Counted from the first letter of the stretch, positions 1-8,881 are shown. The stretch is 64,000 nucleotides of DNA from Mycobacterium kansasii ATCC 12478 (GCF_000157895.3 NC_022663.1:2976001-3040000); one strand, 5' to 3'. The notes: generated from the letters alone by a model not told the origin. Translations and numbers: made by a program.

Positions 1-804
1 CACCCCGCGCCCATCACGCTTCCGCCGCAACGAATCAAAGCCTGCTGCGCCGAGGCCTATTCCGGTGACATCGTCTCCTTGCTGCTCGGCGACTCCTATC
101 ATCCGGGCGGTGCGGCGCTGACCCGCAGGCTGGCGGATCAGCTTGGGCTGCGGCCAGGCAAGCGGGTTGCCGACGTCGCTGCCGGGCGGGGCGCCACCGC
201 TCGGCTACTCGCCGAGGAATACCGCGTGGCCGTCGACGCAGTCGAGCTCAGCGAAACCAATGTGACACACGCCCGGGCGGCCGTCGGGCAGGCCGGCCTG
301 CACCAGCGCGTGCACCTGCATTACGGCGACGTCGAAGAACTTCCCCTGCCAGGCAATACTTTTGACGCTCTGGTGTGTGAATGCGCGCTGTGCACGTTCC
401 CAGACAAGGCCGCCGCGGCCCGCCAGTTCGCCCGGGTGCTGCGTCCGGGAGGCTTGGCCGGCATCACGGATGTGACCATCACCGATGACGGCCTGCCGCA
501 GGAGCTGACCACGCTCGGCGCGTGGGTGGCCTGCATCGCCGACGCCCGATCGGTTGCCGACTACACCGAAATCCTCGACCGGTCCGGGCTGCGCGTCCGC
601 CACGTCGAGTCCCACGACCAGAGCCTGCTGGAAATGATCGACCGCATCGACGCGCGGCTCACCACCCTGGCCATGGCCTCGCCAAAGATGCTGGCCGACA
701 ACGGTATCCAGCCTGAAACGGCCCGCGCGTTCACCGCACTGGCGCGCGCCGAGGTCGAAGCCGGACGACTCGGATACATGCTGATGATCGCGGAAAAGGC
801 GTGA
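1..804 (+). CDS. SAM-dependent methyltransferase (5' end cut off by window)
   Basis: The reading frame is open from the first base, so the gene starts upstream; an internal TTG at 79 is not a convincing start. The protein has a class I Rossmann methyltransferase core: a motif I-like segment (VADVAAGRGATARLL), an acidic residue after beta-2 (VELSE), and a post-core LPLPGNTFDALVCE stretch typical of the UbiE/Methyltransf_11 group. A Cys-Cys pair just before the core (KACCAEAY) and the later CECALCTF cysteines recall ArsM-like arsenite methyltransferases, but the full ArsM cysteine set is not shown. Substrate is unknown. The downstream dehydrogenase starts about 100 bp later on the same strand. 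Confidence 0.75.
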   Translation, partial: HPAPITLPPQRIKACCAEAYSGDIVSLLLGDSYHPGGAALTRRLADQLGLRPGKRVADVAAGRGATARLLAEEYRVAVDAVELSETNVTHARAAVGQAGLHQRVHLHYGDVEELPLPGNTFDALVCECALCTFPDKAAAARQFARVLRPGGLAGITDVTITDDGLPQELTTLGAWVACIADARSVADYTEILDRSGLRVRHVESHDQSLLEMIDRIDARLTTLAMASPKMLADNGIQPETARAFTALARAEVEAGRLGYMLMIAEKA

Positions 805-905
805 TCGAGCTCGGGTGATGACGCCCTGGGGGGTGACAGGCCGGTTCGTCGAGGCTTACGTTGGCCCGACAAGGACATCAACCTGACCGGAAGGGCTGTC
901 TCAGG

Positions 906-2078
906 ATGAGAGCGGTAACCTGCCACAACGCGAACCTCGAAGTGGTCGAACAGCCCGCCCCAAAGCCGGCCAAAGGCCAGCTGCTGATCGATGTCCGCAG
1001 GTGTGGCATCTGCGGATCGGACCTGCATGCCCGATTCCATTGCGACGAACTCGCCGACGTGATGGACGAATCGGGCTACCACGCATTCATGCGCTCCAAC
1101 GAGCACGTGGTGTTCGGACACGAGTTCTGCGGCGAGGTGGTCGACTACGGTCCCGGCACCCGCAAGGCCCCCCGGCCCGGCACCCCGGTTGTCGCCATGC
1201 CACTGCTGCGACGCGGCAACGAGGTGCACGGGATCGGGCTGTCGACAATGGCACCCGGCGCTTACGCCGAGCAACTGCTCGTCGAGCAGTCGCTGACCTT
1301 TCCCGTCCCCAACGGCCTGCCGCCCGAGATCGCCGCGCTGACCGAGCCGATGGCCGTCGGCTGGCACGCCGTCCGGCGCGGCGACGTCAGCAAACGTGAC
1401 GTCGCGATCGTGATCGGCTGCGGTCCCATCGGACTCGCGGTGATCTGCATGCTCAAGGCGCACGGCGTACGCACCGTGATCGCGAGCGACTTCTCCCCGG
1501 GCCGGCGCGCGCTGGCCACCGCCTGCGGCGCCGACGCCGTCGTCGACCCGGCGCAGGACTCCCCCTATGCGACGGACGCAAGCCGCAAGCACTTGCAGGG
1601 CATCCTCGATGCGTTCGATCTGGCGGTCGGCACGATCGAAAGGCTGCACCGACTGCGGCTGCCGTGGTGGCACGTGTGGCGCGTCGCCGAAGCGGCCGGT
1701 GCCGCCACGCCCAAACATCCGGTCATCTTCGAATGCGTCGGTGTCCCAGGCATTATCGACGGCATCATCGCGAGCGCGCCGCTGTTTTCCCGCGTCGTCG
1801 TGGTCGGGGTCTGCATGGGCGCCGACCACATCCGCCCGGCGATGGCGATCAACAAAGAAATCGACCTGCGGTTCGTGCTCGGCTACACCCCGCTCGAGTT
1901 CCGGGACACGCTGCACATGCTCGCCGACGGCAAGGTCAACGCCGATCCGCTGATCACCGGGACCGTCGGGCTGGCCGGTGTCGAGGCCGCATTCGACGCG
2001 CTGGGCGACCCCGAGGCGCACGCGAAAATCCTGATCGACCCCAAGAGCAGCGCCGCGAGCCCACAACCCGTTGGTTGA
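906..2078 (+). CDS. Zinc-dependent alcohol dehydrogenase, medium-chain family
   Basis: Medium-chain dehydrogenase/reductase predicted to oxidise an alcohol or reduce an aldehyde with NAD(P). Seen: catalytic-zinc motif CGICGSDLH near residue 35, GHEFCGEV near residue 75, and a nucleotide-binding GCGPIGLAV near residue 175. The four-cysteine structural zinc lobe of classical ADHs is absent, and residues 225-265 hold an extra Trp/Arg-rich insertion, so this is a divergent 390-residue subgroup. The ATG at 906 is preferred over an upstream in-frame start at 861 because the MRAVTCH opening is typical of the family. Substrate unknown. Confidence 0.85.
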   Translation: MRAVTCHNANLEVVEQPAPKPAKGQLLIDVRRCGICGSDLHARFHCDELADVMDESGYHAFMRSNEHVVFGHEFCGEVVDYGPGTRKAPRPGTPVVAMPLLRRGNEVHGIGLSTMAPGAYAEQLLVEQSLTFPVPNGLPPEIAALTEPMAVGWHAVRRGDVSKRDVAIVIGCGPIGLAVICMLKAHGVRTVIASDFSPGRRALATACGADAVVDPAQDSPYATDASRKHLQGILDAFDLAVGTIERLHRLRLPWWHVWRVAEAAGAATPKHPVIFECVGVPGIIDGIIASAPLFSRVVVVGVCMGADHIRPAMAINKEIDLRFVLGYTPLEFRDTLHMLADGKVNADPLITGTVGLAGVEAAFDALGDPEAHAKILIDPKSSAASPQPVG

Positions 2079-2236
2079 CCGCGGTGTGAGTTCGGTGTGG
2101 CCCCCCCAGCCGGCTAGTTCTGGGGCGGAGTCGAAAACAAGATGGAGGATCTCCCAGCAACGTCCCATCTCAGGTGGGTCGTCGCCTCGTCTTTCGATTG
2201 TCATACTCGTCATGGGTGTGAAGTACAGTGTGAAGC

Positions 2237-3052
2237 ATGGCGACCGCCGCTCATCCCTTCGCCTTCGCAGAGCCTGACATCAATGTCCCACTGCAGTCGG
2301 CTCCGCTTGTTCGCGCCATCGCTCAGATCAGGTTTCCGCACCTCACGCGATTCTCGACCAACGAGGACGCCGTAGCCACGCGCATTGCTGATGCTCTCGC
2401 GGACCAGTACCCATTGATGGATGTCGGCCAGGAAACGACATTGATCATCACCCCTGATGGCCTCAGTGAAGATCCCACTACCACTCGACTGTGGCGTCTC
2501 AGCAGCGGCGATCGCGACTGGCAGATTACCTTCTGTGGCACCTTCCTCAGTGTCGACACCACTCATTATGTTCGACTCAGGGACTTTGCTCAGCGGCTCG
2601 TTGACGCATGGAAGGCCGTGAATGAGCAGGTGACCGTACCCTACATCGATCGTCTTGGGGTTCGGTACGTCAACCAACTCACCAGGCGAGACCTCCTGAC
2701 CCGACTGCCCGAACTGTTGCGAACCGAGGTGCTGGGAATTTCAGTCTCCCAAGGTGAGGAATTCGCGCTGCTTTCGAATATCACTGAAGCGCGCTATCGG
2801 TTGTCGGATGGGGCGTCCTTTATGGCGCGCTGGGGCATGCTGCCGGCCAACACAAGCATCGACAATGCGGTGCCCGCGTACGACTACCCGACATGGCTGC
2901 TCGACATGGATTCGTTCCGAGAGTTCACACCCGGCTCGCAACAGGGCGCGGATATCTTCGAAGATGTGCGCGCCCTGGCGCTACGGGCTTATCAGTTCTT
3001 CCGGTGGGCAGTGACAGAGGACTTCCTCGTCGCTTTTGGGGGTGAGTTGTGA
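2237..3052 (+). CDS. TIGR04255-like protein of unknown function
   Basis: 271 residues resembling the TIGR04255 family, judged from the N-terminal PLVRAIAQIRFP stretch, the RLWRLSSGDRDWQ segment and the VPYIDRLGVRYVNQL segment. No enzymatic motif, signal peptide or membrane helix is visible, so a cytoplasmic protein is likely. It is the first gene of a tight three-gene unit: its TGA shares one base with the ATG of the next gene. Bases are visibly more A/T-rich than the flanking genes, suggesting horizontal acquisition. The family has no assigned biochemical function that I can state. Confidence 0.7.
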   Translation: MATAAHPFAFAEPDINVPLQSAPLVRAIAQIRFPHLTRFSTNEDAVATRIADALADQYPLMDVGQETTLIITPDGLSEDPTTTRLWRLSSGDRDWQITFCGTFLSVDTTHYVRLRDFAQRLVDAWKAVNEQVTVPYIDRLGVRYVNQLTRRDLLTRLPELLRTEVLGISVSQGEEFALLSNITEARYRLSDGASFMARWGMLPANTSIDNAVPAYDYPTWLLDMDSFREFTPGSQQGADIFEDVRALALRAYQFFRWAVTEDFLVAFGGEL

Positions 3053-3720
3053 TGGCCACAGCAAGTGTTGGCAATTACCGCGTTCAGGTTGCCCAGTATC
3101 AGTTCAGCAAATTTGGCACCGTCGCGCCGCCGATATTTCCGTGCGCAGGAAAAGCGGGCGCTTCCCTCCTCATGGCTGGCCTTGCAGCGTTTGGTGGGCT
3201 CGCGGGGACTTCGATCGGCGGCAATTACGGTGCGATCCGGGTGCTTGCGGTTGTAAACTGCACTGGCCGTGGAGAATTCGCCGCGGCAATCAAGCCGAAA
3301 TCCGCCCCAGCCGCCACGCGCGTACTTGGCGCTGAGTCTCGAGGCGACCGCGAAGAGGTCGCATGGATCAAAGCGCACTCTGGGCTCACCTGGGACCAGA
3401 TGGGAAAGATCTTCGGCGTCTCTCGGCGCGCCGTTCATATGTGGGCTAACGGTGGACGACTCAACGAGTCGAATGCCCGCCGATTGCGCGCCTTTGCTGC
3501 GATCATCCGTGGTCTTGAGTCCGAGATGCCGGACGACCCAAGGCCAGAGGTAGTACGTGCCCGATTACTTCAAGTTGAACGAGACGGGTTGAGCGTTGTC
3601 GACCGTCTACGTCGAGGGCATTCCACCGGACCAACTTGGGGCGCTCCGTTTGGTCCGGAACGCCTCGTGAATGCTACCCGCGAACCCCTGCGCAAACCGG
3701 CGGGTGAAGTCGGGCCGTAG
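3052..3720 (+). CDS. Helix-turn-helix protein with hydrophobic N-terminal half
   Basis: 222 residues. The ATG at 3052 overlaps the preceding stop by one base (a GTG lies one codon earlier), implying translational coupling. Residues about 104-150 form a helix-turn-helix of the XRE/Cro kind (GLTWDQMGKIFGVSRRAVH). Residues 33-68 are Gly/Ala-rich and hydrophobic and could be a membrane segment or a buried sheet, unusual for a simple repressor. The C-terminal third is charged. It may sense a signal through the N-terminus and regulate the module. Function is inferred from the HTH only. Confidence 0.65.
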   Translation: MATASVGNYRVQVAQYQFSKFGTVAPPIFPCAGKAGASLLMAGLAAFGGLAGTSIGGNYGAIRVLAVVNCTGRGEFAAAIKPKSAPAATRVLGAESRGDREEVAWIKAHSGLTWDQMGKIFGVSRRAVHMWANGGRLNESNARRLRAFAAIIRGLESEMPDDPRPEVVRARLLQVERDGLSVVDRLRRGHSTGPTWGAPFGPERLVNATREPLRKPAGEVGP

Positions 3721-3722
3721 CG

Positions 3723-4721
3723 GTGTGGGGTATCGGGCGGTTTCTGACACTACTTCGATCGACAGAGGTTAATTCGGACCAACTAGCGCAATGCCCGGCG
3801 CCCGAGTTAGCCACATCGTGCCGCGATTGGCGACAGGGCGATGTCTTCCGTAACGCCAACACGTTTGTGTTCGATCACAACTGGTCACCACAATTGGTTC
3901 GAACGACGCATGGCGCTGTCGTCGTCAGCCAACCATGCGACGCATCGCTGCCTCACCGGGAGCGCATTCAGATTGCGCCGCTTGTGCAGTTAGCGGATGC
4001 CGACGATGCGCGTGAGGCAGCATCGGGAGAACGTACCCAGTACGTGGCCGTACCGAGATTCGGCCCAGATTTTTTCGTCGACCTCGACGGCATCACCACT
4101 GTCGCGAAGACCGCTCTCGTCTCATGCGAGCGCGTCGCAGGCGTTGAATCAGACGATGAGGTCCGCGTGTTTGCATTCCCGGTCTCCCGCCGTTATGGAC
4201 GCTTCGCATTCCCAGACGAAGTAGTAAAGTGCCTGCATCCGCTCAGAGAGGCTCTAAAAGCTAAGGCGCGCAAGGAACAATCACCGCTCGGACAGGCACT
4301 TGCCAGTGTTCACTCAATCAGGGTGCAGTGTGAGGATTGGAGGCGTCCGCCGCACGAACTGACCCTCGTCATCATTCTTGAGGCCGACGTGGTCCCTTCA
4401 GACCTCGATGACATCGGACAGCCACCGGGTGACCTCGCGGCCCCGACAGAGGCGAATCTGAAGACTCAGATCAACAAGTATGCGACCTACCTCGCCAAGG
4501 CCGATCGCAGTCAGGTCGAGCGGTACTTCGCTTGGCACTACCTCGCCGAGATTTGGGCCCGACAATGCGAGGCAGCTGCGCGGTCAAAGGGGCTCACTAG
4601 CTTCGTAGACTCCGTAACGGCTGAGTTGGCGGCGATCGATGACTTTCCACTTTCGCGGGTCCTGAAAACCGAAAGCTTGGATCTCGACTACTTGTCCGAC
4701 TCACGCAAGCCAATGGCCTAA
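3723..4721 (+). CDS. Uncharacterised 'SQPCD' protein, third gene of A/T-rich module
   Basis: 332 residues as drawn from a GTG or nearby start; the true start may be internal. An N-terminal RQGDVF motif is followed by GAVVVSQPCD and IQIAPLVQL, a pattern I recognise from uncharacterised bacterial proteins (QGDxF, then S-Q-x-C-D, then APL) but cannot name. Residues about 165-210 look basic and helical; the C-terminal 100 residues are predominantly helical. No signal peptide or transmembrane helix. It starts 2 bp after the HTH gene and ends convergent to the polymerase gene. Function unknown; the conserved Cys-Asp might bind metal or catalyse. Confidence 0.6.
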   Translation: MWGIGRFLTLLRSTEVNSDQLAQCPAPELATSCRDWRQGDVFRNANTFVFDHNWSPQLVRTTHGAVVVSQPCDASLPHRERIQIAPLVQLADADDAREAASGERTQYVAVPRFGPDFFVDLDGITTVAKTALVSCERVAGVESDDEVRVFAFPVSRRYGRFAFPDEVVKCLHPLREALKAKARKEQSPLGQALASVHSIRVQCEDWRRPPHELTLVIILEADVVPSDLDDIGQPPGDLAAPTEANLKTQINKYATYLAKADRSQVERYFAWHYLAEIWARQCEAAARSKGLTSFVDSVTAELAAIDDFPLSRVLKTESLDLDYLSDSRKPMA

Positions 4722-4803
4722 TAGCGAGCAGATCCAGCGGAAGCCTGGCAGATCGCCACCAACTAGACATGGCCGGATCTCGGCGCACGAAGACGAAATC
4801 CCA

Positions 4804-5841
4804 TTACCCCTTGGTGTCCCGTTTCAGATCGGTATCCCGGCTCGGCTGCACCCGTTTCGGCTCGCCCGGCATTTTCGGATAGTTCGGCGGATAGGGCAGG
4901 TCACCCAGCCCGCGTTCGTCGTCGGCAGCTGCGAGGTCCAGCAACGGCGTAATCGATTGAGCCACATCGTCCATGCCGGCCCACGGGTCCTCACGACCCG
5001 CCACCAGATCGGGCACCGTGGCGATGGTGTAGTCGTCGGGATCCGCACCGGCCAGCTCCTCCCAGGTCAACGGTGTCGAAACGGTGGCAATCGGAGTAGG
5101 GCGCACCGAATACGCCGACGCCATGGTGCGGTCGCGGGCATTCTGGTTGAAGTCGACGAAGATTCGCGCGCCCCGCTGTTCTTTCCACCAGGACGTCGTG
5201 ACCGTGTCCGGTGTGCGCCGCTCCAATTCACGGGCCAGCGCGATGCCCGCCCGGCGCACCTGGATGAAGTCCCAGTCGGTGGCGATCCGGAAAAACACGT
5301 GCACTCCGCGTCCCCCGGAAGTCTTCGGGTAGCCGACCAACCCGAGTTCGTCGAGCAGCGGCCGCAGCACGTCGACGGCAACGGAACGGGCCTGGGCGAA
5401 ACCGGTGCCGGGCTGCGGATCCAGATCGATGCGCAATTCGTCGGGGTGCTCGGTGTCGGGACAGCGAACCTGCCAGGGATGCAGCGTCACGGTAGCCATC
5501 TGCGCGGCCCACACGATCGCCGCGGGGTGGGTGACTTTCAGCGCATCGGCGGTGCGTCCCGACGGGAAGGTCACCCGGCAGGTCTGCAGGTAGTCGGGAT
5601 GGTGCTGGGGCACCCGTTTCTGATAGATCTCCTCGCCGTCGATGCCGTCCGGGAAGCGCTGCAGATGCGTGGGCCGGTCGCGCAGGGTTGCCAGCATCGG
5701 ACCCCGGCCCACGGCGAGGTAGTACTCGACGAGCCGGCGCTTGGTGCCGCCGGACCCGAGTTGCGGAAAGTACACCTTGTCCGGATTGGTCAGCCGCACC
5801 CGGATGCCGTCGACGTCGACTTCGTCTGCTGCAGCAGTCAT
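4804..5841 (-). CDS. LigD-type DNA primase-polymerase (Prim-PolC, Rv3730c type)
   Basis: Stand-alone archaeo-eukaryotic primase-type polymerase of 345 residues, matching the polymerase domain of LigD and the length of M. tuberculosis Rv3730c. Such enzymes add short, ribonucleotide-rich patches in gap repair and end joining. Seen: metal-binding RIDLDPQPG, GGRGVHVFF and ARIFVDFNQNARDRT, plus the N-terminal VYFP motif that contacts DNA. The ATG at 5841 is chosen over an upstream in-frame extension because family homology begins there. It is divergent from ligC, with 37 bp between start codons, so the two probably share a promoter region and act in the same repair route. Confidence 0.92.
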   Translation of the reverse strand: MTAAADEVDVDGIRVRLTNPDKVYFPQLGSGGTKRRLVEYYLAVGRGPMLATLRDRPTHLQRFPDGIDGEEIYQKRVPQHHPDYLQTCRVTFPSGRTADALKVTHPAAIVWAAQMATVTLHPWQVRCPDTEHPDELRIDLDPQPGTGFAQARSVAVDVLRPLLDELGLVGYPKTSGGRGVHVFFRIATDWDFIQVRRAGIALARELERRTPDTVTTSWWKEQRGARIFVDFNQNARDRTMASAYSVRPTPIATVSTPLTWEELAGADPDDYTIATVPDLVAGREDPWAGMDDVAQSITPLLDLAAADDERGLGDLPYPPNYPKMPGEPKRVQPSRDTDLKRDTKG

Positions 5842-5878
5842 AGCTGGACTCCAGCATGCCGCACGACACAATGAACCC

Positions 5879-6994
5879 ATGGACCTGCCCGTCATGCCGC
5901 CCGTTTCGCCGATGCTGGCCAAATCCGTCAAGACCATTCCGGCGGACGCGTCGTACGAGCCGAAATGGGACGGCTTCCGGTCCATCTGTTTTCGCGACGG
6001 CGACGAGGTCGAGCTGGGCAGCCGCAACGAGCGGCCGATGACCCGCTACTTCCCCGAACTGGTCGCGGCAATCAAGGCCGAACTGCCGGCGCGCTGCGTC
6101 GTCGACGGCGAAATCGTCATCGCCACCGACCACGGCCTGGACTTCGAGGCGCTGCAACAGCGCATCCACCCGGCCGATTCGCGGGTACGCATGCTCGCCG
6201 AGCACACGCCGGCGTCGTTCATCGCGTTCGACCTGCTGGCTCTCGGTGACGACGACTACACCACCCGTCCGTTCAGCGAGCGCCGGGCGGCGCTGGTCGA
6301 CGCGTTAACTGTTTCGGGAGCTGTTTCGGGAGCCGCTTCGGGCCCGTCGATTCACGTCACCCCGGCCACCACCGACCTGGCAACCGCGCAGCGCTGGTTC
6401 GACGAGTTCGAGGGCGCGGGTCTCGACGGCGTCATCGCCAAGCCGCTCACCATCACCTACCAGCCCGACAAGCGCGTCATGTTCAAGATCAAACATGAAC
6501 GGACCGCCGACTGCGTGGTGGCCGGTTACCGGGTGCACAAGTCCAGCGGCCCGGAAGATGGGGCGGTCGGCTCGCTGTTGCTGGGGCTCTACCAGCAGGA
6601 CGGCCAACTCGCTTCGGTGGGTGTGATCGGAGCCTTCCCGATGGCGCAGCGACGGCGGCTCTTCGACGAATTACAGCCGCTGGTAACGACTTTCGACAAC
6701 CACCCCTGGAACTGGGCGGCCCACGAAGCCGGCGAACGCACCCCGCGCAAGAACGAATTCTCCCGCTGGAACGCCGGCAAAGACCTGTCCTTCGTGCCGC
6801 TGCGGCCGGAGCGGGTCGTCGAAGTCCGCTACGACCACATGGAAGGCGCGCGGTTTCGCCACACCGCCCAGTTCAACCGGTGGCGGCCCGACCGCGATCC
6901 ACGCTCGTGCACCTACGCCCAACTCGAGCAGCCGGTGTCGTTCCACCTGGACGACATTGTCGCCGGCCTCGGACCTGGCCGAGGCGACGGCTAG
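5879..6994 (+). CDS. ligC: ATP-dependent DNA ligase LigC
   Basis: ATP-dependent DNA ligase of 371 residues, close to M. tuberculosis LigC (Rv3731). The adenylated lysine lies in motif I, KWDG (Lys29); motif III-type FIAFDLLAL and motif IV-type EGAGLDGVIAK follow, then motif V MFKIKHER and a C-terminal OB-fold. It seals nicks in excision repair and back-up end joining together with the divergent primase-polymerase. The ATG at 5879 fits the family start. A short direct repeat encoding VSGAVSGAASG near residue 145 sits in a surface loop between domains and probably reflects replication slippage. Confidence 0.93.
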   Translation: MDLPVMPPVSPMLAKSVKTIPADASYEPKWDGFRSICFRDGDEVELGSRNERPMTRYFPELVAAIKAELPARCVVDGEIVIATDHGLDFEALQQRIHPADSRVRMLAEHTPASFIAFDLLALGDDDYTTRPFSERRAALVDALTVSGAVSGAASGPSIHVTPATTDLATAQRWFDEFEGAGLDGVIAKPLTITYQPDKRVMFKIKHERTADCVVAGYRVHKSSGPEDGAVGSLLLGLYQQDGQLASVGVIGAFPMAQRRRLFDELQPLVTTFDNHPWNWAAHEAGERTPRKNEFSRWNAGKDLSFVPLRPERVVEVRYDHMEGARFRHTAQFNRWRPDRDPRSCTYAQLEQPVSFHLDDIVAGLGPGRGDG

Positions 6995-7011
6995 CTGGGT
7001 ACCCTCACCCC

Positions 7012-8577
7012 GTGGTCCAGGTCGTCATCGCCGGAGCCGGCCCGAACGGGCTGATGCTGGCCTGCGAACTGGGACTGGCCGGGATCCGGCCGGTGGTATT
7101 GGACGGCAGTCCCGGCCCTAACCGCCAACCTCGCGCGGCGGGCATTGTCGGCCAAGGGGTCCGGATCTTCGACCACCGCGGCCTGTACAGCACTCTGACC
7201 GGGACGGATGAACCCCCGCAACCCGCCCCCGGCTCATTTTTCGCCGGCTTCGCATTCAGTTTCGCGCAGGTGCCTAACCACCAGCTGTACACGCTTCGGG
7301 TGGAACAACCCAAGCTCATCGAGGTGCTGGTAACCGCCGCCCAGAAATACGGCGTCGACTTTCGCTGGGGTCACGCGTTGACCGGCTTCGATCAGGGCGA
7401 CGACGGCGTCACCATCAACGTCGCCGCCCCGGACGGCCCCTATGAGCTGTCGGCCGAATACCTGATCGGCGCCGACGGCGGCTCGAGTATCACCCGCAAG
7501 CTGGCCGGCATCGACTTTCCCGGGATGTCGTCGTACGACGTGATCGAACATGTGACGTTCGGGGTGCTGCCGCCGCTTGACTGGGTGGATCCGGTGAACG
7601 GGGCGCTGAACGTACCGGGATTCGGTGCCGTCCCGGCCAGGCAGTACTTTCGCACCGCCCACGGCATCTTCGGGTGGGGCCTGCAACTGACAGACCGGCC
7701 GGGAGCATTCACCATCGAGTTGGATAGCGCGCCGCGCCAACAACCCGACGCCACCGACAGCGACACCGAGCCCATGTCCGTTGCCGAGCAGGAGGCCAGC
7801 ATCAAACGCGTGCTGGGGGCGGCTGTACCGCTCCAGCCCGAATCCACCGGCGCACCACCGGATTTGCGGCGTTACCGCGGCGTGAACTCAAGGATCGCAT
7901 CGCAATACCGCGCCGGCCGGGTCCTGCTGGTCGGCGATGCCGCGCACGTCCAGCCCCCGCTCGGGGGACCAGGCCTCAATTTGGGTTTGCAGGATGCGAT
8001 GAACCTCGGCTGGAAGCTGGCCGCGGTGCTCGACGGCCGGGTCGGCCCCGAGCTACTCGACACCTACGAGGCCGAGCGGCGGCCCGCCGCCGAGCGGGTG
8101 ATCATGTACAGTCGCGCCCAGCTGGCCCTCATCCGGCCCGGGGCCGAAGTCACTGCGTTACGGGAAATCTTTGCCGAAATGCTGGCGCAGCCCGATGTGG
8201 TTCGTTACCTCGGTGACCTGGTGTCGGGCGCCGATATTCGCTATGCCGCGGGTCCGGATGACCATCCCCTCGTCGGGCGGTGGGTACCGGATTTTGCCGT
8301 CGCCAACTCGCGCGGAACCACCCGCGTTGCCGAGCTCGCACGCGACGGGAGGCCGTTGCTGGTGGACCTCACCGGGCAAGGCGTGGTGGAGGAAGCGGCG
8401 GCCGGCATTGCGAGCCGGATCACCGTCGCCGCGGGACGCCCCGTCGGAGACGTGCCGGCAACGGCGCTGCTGGTGCGTCCGGACGGTTATGTGGCCTGGG
8501 CGTCCGCGGCGCCCACACCTAACATCGCCGACCTCGACGGCGAGCTCAACCGCTGGTTCGGCGTCACCTTGACCTGA
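7012..8577 (+). CDS. FAD-dependent aromatic-type monooxygenase
   Basis: Group A flavoprotein monooxygenase (PheA/TfdB/UbiH fold), 521 residues from a GTG. Seen: N-terminal FAD dinucleotide motif IAGAGPNGLMLA, the DG motif YLIGADGGSS near residue 160, and the second FAD motif VLLVGDAAHVQPP near residue 305, followed by GPGLNLGLQDAMNLGWKLA. The C-terminal 100 residues form a thioredoxin-like tail. It should hydroxylate an aromatic or polyketide-like substrate with NAD(P)H and O2; the substrate is not evident. It begins 17 bp after ligC. An earlier in-frame start inside ligC is rejected because homology starts at the FAD motif. Confidence 0.88.
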   Translation: MVQVVIAGAGPNGLMLACELGLAGIRPVVLDGSPGPNRQPRAAGIVGQGVRIFDHRGLYSTLTGTDEPPQPAPGSFFAGFAFSFAQVPNHQLYTLRVEQPKLIEVLVTAAQKYGVDFRWGHALTGFDQGDDGVTINVAAPDGPYELSAEYLIGADGGSSITRKLAGIDFPGMSSYDVIEHVTFGVLPPLDWVDPVNGALNVPGFGAVPARQYFRTAHGIFGWGLQLTDRPGAFTIELDSAPRQQPDATDSDTEPMSVAEQEASIKRVLGAAVPLQPESTGAPPDLRRYRGVNSRIASQYRAGRVLLVGDAAHVQPPLGGPGLNLGLQDAMNLGWKLAAVLDGRVGPELLDTYEAERRPAAERVIMYSRAQLALIRPGAEVTALREIFAEMLAQPDVVRYLGDLVSGADIRYAAGPDDHPLVGRWVPDFAVANSRGTTRVAELARDGRPLLVDLTGQGVVEEAAAGIASRITVAAGRPVGDVPATALLVRPDGYVAWASAAPTPNIADLDGELNRWFGVTLT

Positions 8578-8593
8578 TCTCAACAACCGCCGA

Positions 8594-8609
8594 TCCCCCG
8601 GATGGGGGA
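8594..8609 (+). terminator. GC-rich hairpin after the monooxygenase gene
   Basis: A perfect 6-bp stem (TCCCCC / GGGGGA) with a GGAT loop lies 16 bp after the monooxygenase stop. No U-run follows, as is common for mycobacterial terminators, so it could be a terminator or the first hairpin of the structured region downstream. A second similar hairpin (CCCC-gatca-GGGG) sits at 8657-8669. Confidence 0.4.
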
Positions 8610-8753
8610 CCCCGTTTGTCCGCCGTTCGCGCTACCCGGAATTCGTCGTAAGGAACCCCCGATCAGGGGACAACGCATGTCGCCGGAATAGGGCATCGTT
8701 GCAAGGCTGGGCATTTTCCGCACGGCAGGTGAATCGCGATAAGGAGATACCTG

Positions 8754-8834
8754 ATGAGCCATGAAGCCCTTTTCCACGAGGTGGACGCCGCATACGCGTG
8801 GGCTGTCTTTGTGGTCGACGACATCGATTCGTAA
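8754..8834 (+). CDS. Possible 26-residue peptide with strong ribosome binding site
   Basis: ATG to TAA, 26 codons, with AAGGAGA at 8741-8747 spaced 6 nt from the ATG, the best Shine-Dalgarno match in this intergenic region. The peptide is acidic at both ends with an aromatic/aliphatic centre (AAYAWAVFVVDD). It matches nothing I recognise. Two G/C hairpins precede it and a hairpin plus a branched foldback follow, so it could be a leader peptide, a small regulatory protein or a peptide precursor; no modification enzymes are adjacent. Chance occurrence cannot be excluded. Confidence 0.4.
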   Translation: MSHEALFHEVDAAYAWAVFVVDDIDS

Positions 8835-8841
8835 GCACCGT

Positions 8842-8859
8842 GTCGGCTCTCGGGCCGAC
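8842..8859 (+). terminator. Hairpin just after the 26-codon ORF
   Basis: Perfect GTCGGC / GCCGAC stem with a 6-nt loop, 7 bp after the TAA of the small ORF. Placement suits a terminator or a 3' stabilising hairpin, but no U-tract follows. Confidence 0.35.
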
Positions 8860-8881
8860 TAGATCGGAGGTCAAGTCCCGA

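Noticed and set aside
561..2213. 550-codon ORF on the minus strand across the methyltransferase and dehydrogenase genes
   Set aside because: It is antisense to two clear enzymes and lacks domain motifs; long antisense frames are normal in high-GC DNA.
4957..5874. 305-codon plus-strand ORF inside the primase-polymerase gene
   Set aside because: Wholly antisense to conserved polymerase motifs and without homology features.
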